26,286 nucleotides of DNA from JAGNHS01 sp964609695 (GTDB lineage: Bacteria; Bdellovibrionota; UBA2428): assembly GCA_964609695.1 (NCBI GenBank), contig CAZSSP010000023.1:1-26286 (forward strand), given 5' to 3'. Position numbers and translations under genes: made by a program. Numbering within the stretch: the stretch's first letter is position 1; every line of letters begins with the position of its first letter. Below are positions 21,196-26,286 of the stretch, one piece after another. The notes under the pieces were generated by a model that worked only from the letters and a program-made list of their open reading frames with translations, ran no database searches and was not told where the DNA came from.

Positions 21196-24003
21196 TTAAG
21201 CTTGCGGCTGATTTCCCTTGTTGGGGCTTGCGGATTCCAAAGTGACGGCCACATTTTCATGCTTATAGGCTTCGATAATATCGCCCACTTTAATATCCAT
21301 ATAGTTTTCTAAACTCATACCGCACTCATAACCTTTGGCAACTTCCTTAGCTTCGTCTTTAAATCGACGAAGTCCTGAAAGCTTTCCTGTGTAAACTACG
21401 CGGCTATCGCGGAGCAATCGGACGAGCGCTGTTCGAGGAATTTTACCTTCAATGACAAAACAACCCGCCACAGTTCCAGATTTACTGAGATTGAAGACGT
21501 TTCTAACTTCAGCTTTTCCAAGTTCAACTTCTTTAGTCTCAGGAGTGAGTAAGCCTTCCATGGCTTTTCTGACATCATCAATGAGATTGTAAATAATATC
21601 GTAAGTTTTAACTTCAACACCTCGGCGTTCAGCTTCGTTTTTGCTTTTGCTGTCGGGCCGAACGTTGAATCCCAATACGATGGCTCCAGAGGCAGACGCT
21701 AACAGAACGTCACTCTCTGTGATTCCACCTACGGAAGAAGCGACTACTTTGATTCTGATTTTATCAGAAGGTAATCGTAGCAAAGCTCCTTGAATGGCTT
21801 CTGCTGAACCTTTGACGTCGGCTTTAATCACCAATGGAAGTTCGATAATGCTGCCTTCGTTCATACGAAGATAAAGATCTTCAAGGCTCATTTTTCGTGA
21901 GCTCTTTTCTTTTTCTTCTTTTTCCTTAGTCGATCGAAGTTCAATCAAGTCTTTAGCGGCGCGTTCATTGCTAACGGCATTGAGCTGGTCTCCAGCTTCT
22001 GGCACCGAATCAAGTCCAAGCACTGCCACGGGTGTGGAAGGGCCGGCTTCTTTGATTTGTCGACCTTGATCGTCTATCAATGCGCGAACTCGTCCAAAAC
22101 ATTTACCAGCAACAACGAAGTCACCTTGTTTGAGGACACCGTTTTGAATCAGCGCAGTCGCCATAGGACCGCGACCTTTATCTAAATGAGCTTCAACAAT
22201 AGAACCTTCAGCAACAACTTCAAAATTAGCTTTAAGTTCTAAAACTTCGGCTTGTAGTTGAATGGCTTCTAAAAGTTTGTCCATTCCAAGTCCGGTTAAA
22301 CCAGAAACAGGAATAAACATTGTGTCCCCACCCCAAGCTTCAGGAACAAGGCCTAATTCAGAAAGCTGTTGAAGGGATCGATCAAAATTGGCGTCAGGGA
22401 GATCCATTTTGTTTACGGCAACAATAATAGGAACTCCAGAGGCTTTAGCATGATCCAGAGCTTCGCGAGTTTGAGGCATCACACCTTCAGTTGCAGATAC
22501 AACAAGAATAACAATGTCTGTAACTTTAGCGCCGCGAGATCTCATGGCTGAGAAGGCCGCGTGGCCAGGAGTATCTAAGAAAGTGATAGTGTCTGAGTGC
22601 TTAGCTGTTGAGCCTTTTTTAGGAGCTTCTTTGGCTTTATCTTTCTTGGCTTTTTTAGCATCTTCTTTAGTGTTCTGAAGAGCTTTAAGATTAGCTAATG
22701 CTTGTTCGTAATCAATCATGTAGGCGCCAATGTGCTGAGTGATTCCGCCCGCTTCGCCGGCCACTACACGAGATTTACGAATGAGATCGAGAATCGAAGT
22801 TTTACCGTGATCGACGTGACCCATAATAGTCACAACAGGTCCACGAGCTTTTAAATTGGCATCTTCATCAGGGCTGGCATTTTGAGCTGATTGAATAATT
22901 TTTTCTTCAGAAACAGTGGCGTCTTTAACATCATATTGAAATTCGCCAGCCACAATTTGAATAGTATCCAAATCGAGGAACCATTCTTGTGGCCCTTCGA
23001 TATCGTCGGGTTTTTCTACGCCAAGTGTGGCGAGTTTTCTTAAAACATCAATTACCTTCACTCGAAGTTGATCTGCTAATTCAACAACCGACATGGATTC
23101 GTTGAATGTGACAAATTTTTTCTTAGAACTCATTTCGACAGTGGATATTTTTTGAGATCCACGACCAATGGCCACTTTCTTTTTCTTTGGTTGATAGACC
23201 CGTTCTCTGCGCAAGTAATCCGTAGATTTGAAAAGATTGATTTCTTCATCTTTCGGAGTAGAAGTTTTTTTCTTTTGAATTTCTTCGCGTTGAATTTCGC
23301 GAATAATTCCATCGGCAGTCCACTGACCAGCTTCTGTCTTTCCGTCGGCAGATTTTCGAGAACTGACAGGTTTTTCTTCAATTTCGGGAGCTTCTTTTAC
23401 AATCAACGGACGAGCTAATCGCTCTTCGTGAGCTGCTTTTGAAGCCACTCGAATAACGCTATAGCGAGAAGGTGTGGCATTTTCTTTTTTCTGCTCAATT
23501 CGAGTTTCTACAACTCTTTGAACAGGTGCAGGTGTTTGTGGAGTCACAGCTTGTACAGGTACAGAAGTCGGCGTAACTGTCGTTGTTGTCGGAGTGGCAG
23601 CAACTTCTTCTGAGGGAGTTTCAGAAGCAGGAGCTTCAATCTCAGCGCTTGTTTGTTCTGTGCTAGTTTCAAGCACTGGAATTTGTGTTTCAACTTCTTG
23701 TTTAGTTTCAGCGGCGCCATCAGAAACGGCAGCAGTGGATTCCGCGTTTTCAGTAATTTCTTTAGTTCGCGTGATAACGACAGGGCGTCTTTTAACACTC
23801 GATGATTCTGTTTTGCGAACACGTTTTTTAGGCGCTTCTTCAACAACTTTTTTCTCTGAATCGAGAAATTCTCTAATCTTAACTACTTCATCGTCGCTTA
23901 AATCCGACATGTGATTTTTAATTTTAAGATTTAAAGTTCTAACCTTATCGATCAGTTCTAAGGCCTTAAAGTCTAATTCTTTAGCGAGTTCAAATACCTT
24001 CAT
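21196..24003 (-). CDS. infB: Translation initiation factor IF-2
   Basis: The 935-residue GTPase positions initiator tRNA and joins ribosomal subunits. The start at ATG 24003 is preceded by AAGGTGA; a TTG at 24030 abutting nusA has no such site. Domains: an IF2N module (MKVFELAKELDFKALELIDK), a long Ala/Pro/Thr/Glu-rich linker with TPTTTTVTPTSVPVQ, a second IF2N module (SVVELADQLRVKVIDVLRKL), the G domain (GHVDHGKTS, AGGITQHIGAY, DTPGHAAF, NKMDLP), then domains II, III and IV. Between the GGITQHIGAY and DTPGH motifs is an insertion of about 35 Lys/Ala-rich residues (around 22591-22710) that E. coli IF-2 does not have. Confidence 0.97.
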   Translation of the reverse strand: MKVFELAKELDFKALELIDKVRTLNLKIKNHMSDLSDDEVVKIREFLDSEKKVVEEAPKKRVRKTESSSVKRRPVVITRTKEITENAESTAAVSDGAAETKQEVETQIPVLETSTEQTSAEIEAPASETPSEEVAATPTTTTVTPTSVPVQAVTPQTPAPVQRVVETRIEQKKENATPSRYSVIRVASKAAHEERLARPLIVKEAPEIEEKPVSSRKSADGKTEAGQWTADGIIREIQREEIQKKKTSTPKDEEINLFKSTDYLRRERVYQPKKKKVAIGRGSQKISTVEMSSKKKFVTFNESMSVVELADQLRVKVIDVLRKLATLGVEKPDDIEGPQEWFLDLDTIQIVAGEFQYDVKDATVSEEKIIQSAQNASPDEDANLKARGPVVTIMGHVDHGKTSILDLIRKSRVVAGEAGGITQHIGAYMIDYEQALANLKALQNTKEDAKKAKKDKAKEAPKKGSTAKHSDTITFLDTPGHAAFSAMRSRGAKVTDIVILVVSATEGVMPQTREALDHAKASGVPIIVAVNKMDLPDANFDRSLQQLSELGLVPEAWGGDTMFIPVSGLTGLGMDKLLEAIQLQAEVLELKANFEVVAEGSIVEAHLDKGRGPMATALIQNGVLKQGDFVVAGKCFGRVRALIDDQGRQIKEAGPSTPVAVLGLDSVPEAGDQLNAVSNERAAKDLIELRSTKEKEEKEKSSRKMSLEDLYLRMNEGSIIELPLVIKADVKGSAEAIQGALLRLPSDKIRIKVVASSVGGITESDVLLASASGAIVLGFNVRPDSKSKNEAERRGVEVKTYDIIYNLIDDVRKAMEGLLTPETKEVELGKAEVRNVFNLSKSGTVAGCFVIEGKIPRTALVRLLRDSRVVYTGKLSGLRRFKDEAKEVAKGYECGMSLENYMDIKVGDIIEAYKHENVAVTLESASPNKGNQPQA

Positions 24004-24030
24004 GCCGTCACCTTTTTCATCAAAAGCCAA

Positions 24031-25446
24031 TTACTTGCCTTCAGATGTTTTTTCCTTTTCGTGGGCAGCGAGTTCCGCTCTAAGCTTTTCTTCCATAGAA
24101 GACATTTCAGTGCCTTGAGAGTCATCCTTGCTTCCGCCTTTGCCCTTCTTTTTACTTGTAAAGGGTTTGGTTATTGATTCGGGCACGGGTTGATCCGCAG
24201 CACCGCTGGCGATACACGCCTTTGCATTTTTAATAAGTGTTTCAGCGCTTGTAGCGTCGAAGCCTGGAACTTCAGCGAGTTGAGAGGCATCGGCCACAAC
24301 AACATCATGAGCTGAGTTCAAGCCGCCCTGGAATAAGGCCATTGCTTGTGTTTCGGAAACATCAGATATGAGCATGAGGCGATATTTGGCTTCAGCCATG
24401 CGAAGAGCCATATCAGTTTCAGAAACAATATCTAATTTCCATTTTGTTAATTGGCTGGCCAATCTTACGTTTTGCCCTCGTTTACCGATGGCTAAGGAAA
24501 GATTGTCGTCGCCCACAATGACTTCAATAGAACGATTGTCGTCGTCGATAATAACTTTTTGAATTTCAGCAGGAGAGAGAGCATTACACACAAAACGTGA
24601 AATATCTTCATCCCAAGGCACGATATCAATTCGCTCTCCGCGAAGCTCTTGAACGATGTTTTGCACACGGCTTCCTCTAACACCTACGCAAGCACCAACA
24701 GGGTCAATGTCGGAGTCTTTAGAGATTACAGCCACTTTAGCGCGCACACCTGGATCGCGAGCCGCTCCCTTGATTTCAATCAAACCTTCGCGAATTTCGG
24801 GAACCTCATTGGAGAAGAGAGTGATGAGGTATTCTGGGCAAGCCCTTGAAAGAATGATTCTTGGACCTTTTGGAGTTAATTGCACATCCGAAAGATAAGC
24901 TTGAATTCTGTCGCCGGGATTGTAGGGTTCTTCAGGAATTTGCTCCTTAATGGGCATGTAGCCTTCTGTGCGACCGAGATCGACAATCACCGCTCCACGA
25001 TCCACGCGGCGGACCAATCCCATAATGACTTCACCTTTACGGTGTTGGAATTCGTTGAAAATAATTTCGCGTTCAGCATCGCGAACTTTTTGAACAATCA
25101 CTTGTTTTGCAGTTTGAGCTGCAATTCGAGAAATGTGAGAGGTGTCTAATTTGATACCGATACTATCGCCGAGCAAAACGTTTTCATCGAAAGTTTTGGC
25201 TTCGTCGAAAGAAATTTCTTTTTCGCGATCTTTAACTTTTTCAACTACGTTCATGAATTGAAAAAGTTCTACTTCTCCTAATTCATCGTTATAACGTGCT
25301 TCGATTTCTCGAAGGGGGCCATACTTTTTACGAGCCACCGCTAAAAGAGCTTCTTCGATGGCAGAAATGAGCAATTGTTTATCAATTCCTTTATCTTTTC
25401 CTAGTTGATCAATAACTTTTTCCAACTCGGTAATATTTAGTCCCAT
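24031..25446 (-). CDS. nusA: Transcription termination/antitermination factor NusA
   Basis: The 471-residue RNA-polymerase-binding factor modulates pausing, termination and antitermination. It has the N-terminal polymerase-binding domain (1-120), an S1 domain (about 135-200, MGLVRRVDRGAVIVDLGRTEGYMP), KH1 (VGACVGVRGSRVQNIVQELRGERIDIVPW) and KH2 (DNLSLAIGKRGQNVRLASQLTKWKLDI). A helix-hairpin-helix-like C-terminal stretch follows (LFQGGLNSAHDVVVADASQLAEVPGFDATSAETLI). The tail is Lys/Glu/Ser-rich. One base separates its ATG from the rimP stop. No ylxR-type gene lies between it and infB. Confidence 0.97.
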   Translation of the reverse strand: MGLNITELEKVIDQLGKDKGIDKQLLISAIEEALLAVARKKYGPLREIEARYNDELGEVELFQFMNVVEKVKDREKEISFDEAKTFDENVLLGDSIGIKLDTSHISRIAAQTAKQVIVQKVRDAEREIIFNEFQHRKGEVIMGLVRRVDRGAVIVDLGRTEGYMPIKEQIPEEPYNPGDRIQAYLSDVQLTPKGPRIILSRACPEYLITLFSNEVPEIREGLIEIKGAARDPGVRAKVAVISKDSDIDPVGACVGVRGSRVQNIVQELRGERIDIVPWDEDISRFVCNALSPAEIQKVIIDDDNRSIEVIVGDDNLSLAIGKRGQNVRLASQLTKWKLDIVSETDMALRMAEAKYRLMLISDVSETQAMALFQGGLNSAHDVVVADASQLAEVPGFDATSAETLIKNAKACIASGAADQPVPESITKPFTSKKKGKGGSKDDSQGTEMSSMEEKLRAELAAHEKEKTSEGK

Positions 25447-25447
25447 T

Positions 25448-25990
25448 TTACATTCCTTTCCTATTATGGCCTAAAGAGTTTTGAGCATTATCTTTCGCGG
25501 TCCATTCTCGCACCCAAAACGCTGATTGAATTTGTTCAAAAGGAACCACGTGGGTCCCCATAGAATCACTGATAGAGATTGTCTTATTATCTTGATCGAT
25601 TTTTTCTAATTTACCAGCCCATCTTCGACGGGGTTTAAAGGGCTCAGGAAGTGGAAGAGCCTCGCGTGTTTCGAAGCGAATATTACCGCCCAAAGCTTCT
25701 TCAAAATGACTCATAAGACGCATGGGGGCCTCTTCGCCAGGGCTAGAGAGTTCGAGTGTATAAGCACCAGGAACTGGGTCCCAGAGATCGAACATGGGGG
25801 AGAGTTTTTGATGAACAATCTCACAATCGTCAATACCGACTGCTTCCGAGCTTTTATCTATGGTAATTCGAATAGTAGGTGAGCTTTTTCCGAGCACTTC
25901 GAGGTCGCGCAAAAGGTAATTCAAACTGGTGACGACAGGTTCAACTTTAGCAATCAATTCTAGCTCTAACTGGCTTTTATAAATCGACAA
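25448..25990 (-). CDS. rimP: Ribosome maturation factor RimP
   Basis: The 180-residue protein assists 30S subunit maturation. It shows the N-terminal alpha/beta domain (VTSLNYLLRDLEVLGKSSPTIRITID, then CEIVHQKLSPMFD and YTLELSSPGEEAPM) and the C-terminal SH3-like domain (RRRWAGKLEKIDQDNKTISIS). YTLELSSPG with the adjacent arginine-containing segment is the family signature, usually written LEVSSPGLDRPL. It is the first gene of the nusA-infB operon, with a structured leader upstream. Confidence 0.93.
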   Translation of the reverse strand: MSIYKSQLELELIAKVEPVVTSLNYLLRDLEVLGKSSPTIRITIDKSSEAVGIDDCEIVHQKLSPMFDLWDPVPGAYTLELSSPGEEAPMRLMSHFEEALGGNIRFETREALPLPEPFKPRRRWAGKLEKIDQDNKTISISDSMGTHVVPFEQIQSAFWVREWTAKDNAQNSLGHNRKGM

Positions 25991-26052
25991 AACTGTCCAC
26001 CTATTCTCACTACGATCAAGATTTACTGAGGGGTAAAACGAAGTATCGCAAT

Positions 26053-26116
26053 GAAATTTTCCTTCCCGGGGCTTTTAGCCCGTGAAAGAAAATTCAACTG
26101 TCACGGGTCGAAACCC
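26053..26116 (-). promoter_or_regulatory. Structured leader of the rimP-nusA-infB operon with competing hairpins
   Basis: In the minus-strand transcript three stems can form. A GGGT-TTCG-ACCC tetraloop hairpin lies at 26105-26116. A long stem of about 19 base pairs at 26053-26095 has a GGGCT/AGCCC top. An alternative stem pairs CCCGTGA (26101-26107, minus strand) with TCACGGG (26079-26085). The alternative stem shares bases with both others, so the two states exclude each other. No U-tract follows, so this is not a plain intrinsic terminator. A role in autoregulation or processing is inferred. Confidence 0.5.
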
Positions 26117-26126
26117 TAAGGCGGTA

Positions 26127-26155
26127 GATATAGTCTTGTTTTGCAAAGCTTTCAA
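26127..26155 (-). promoter_or_regulatory. Sigma70-like promoter of the rimP operon
   Basis: On the minus strand TTGAAA (26150-26155; five of six consensus bases) is followed after exactly 17 bp by TATATC (26127-26132; four of six). Transcription would start near 26120, giving a leader of about 130 nt that begins just before the structured region. The remaining sequence to the window edge (26156-26286) is AT-rich with no gene visible. Confidence 0.5.
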
Positions 26156-26286
26156 GCCGCTAAAGCCTAGAAATAAAACCTTCTAATATTAATAATGACT
26201 CAAGAATCTAAATCTTCAACTTTAAAAATCTTCTAGATTTTCGCTAGTTTAGGATTATATGTTTTTACAGTCATCTTTAAAATTAA

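Noticed and set aside
26069..26145. tRNA-like sequence upstream of rimP (metY lies at this place in E. coli)
   Set aside because: No acceptor stem, anticodon arm or canonical T-loop could be arranged on either strand. The GGGTCGAAACCC element is a short hairpin.
1..26286. CRISPR arrays, insertion-sequence transposases, rRNA or tRNA genes
   Set aside because: None was recognised by eye. No regularly spaced repeats and no transposase-like product are visible; a covariance-model scan would be needed to exclude small RNAs.

Overview
This 26.3 kb window is a low-GC (roughly 40%), gene-dense bacterial chromosome segment from a draft scaffold; it contains two 100-N gaps. The B-type succinate dehydrogenase (sdhC-sdhA-sdhB with one membrane anchor), an STAS/CheX-like fusion, a degenerate HD-GYP protein and many small secreted proteins and lipoproteins suggest a Gram-negative, respiring Bdellovibrio-like bacterium (Bdellovibrionota or a relative). 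That placement is inference; no rRNA or tRNA gene is visible. Layout, left to right: (1) 1-1120, minus: a tyrosine recombinase cut by the left edge, with a dif/att-like 11-6-11 inverted repeat in its upstream region. (2) 1497-2345, plus: a 6-phosphofructokinase-family gene whose catalytic centre falls in the first N gap. (3) 2353-3222, minus: an STAS-CheX-like fusion. (4) 9766 down to 3316, minus: an operon-like run acyl-CoA dehydrogenase, sdhC, sdhA, sdhB, leucyl aminopeptidase and a DUF962/Mpo1-like membrane protein. These link fatty-acid or amino-acid catabolism to the quinone pool.

(5) 9767-10060 is a divergent intergenic region holding a 146-bp imperfect palindrome and a G-rich heptamer repeat. 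(6) 10061-16211 is an accessory-looking region. It holds an L,D-transpeptidase-like lipoprotein, two overlapping genes for secreted unknown proteins, a small secreted protein enclosed by a perfect 25-bp inverted repeat, a degenerate HD-GYP protein, another secreted unknown, and a broken secreted protein-kinase-like gene at the second N gap.

(7) 25990 down to 16333, minus, is a core information-processing operon: rimP-nusA-infB-truB-rpsO-pnp, followed by dut and 3-hydroxyacyl-CoA dehydrogenase (hbd). rbfA, usual between infB and truB, is absent here. A sigma70-like promoter and a strongly structured leader with two mutually exclusive hairpins precede rimP.

The most interesting unexplained items are the recombinase with its adjacent dif-like site, the inverted-repeat-bounded cassette at 12397-12946, the long palindrome at 9824-9969, the two-state leader of the rimP operon, and the secreted kinase locus. 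At the kinase locus an exact 55-bp duplication flanking the gap points to assembly trouble.
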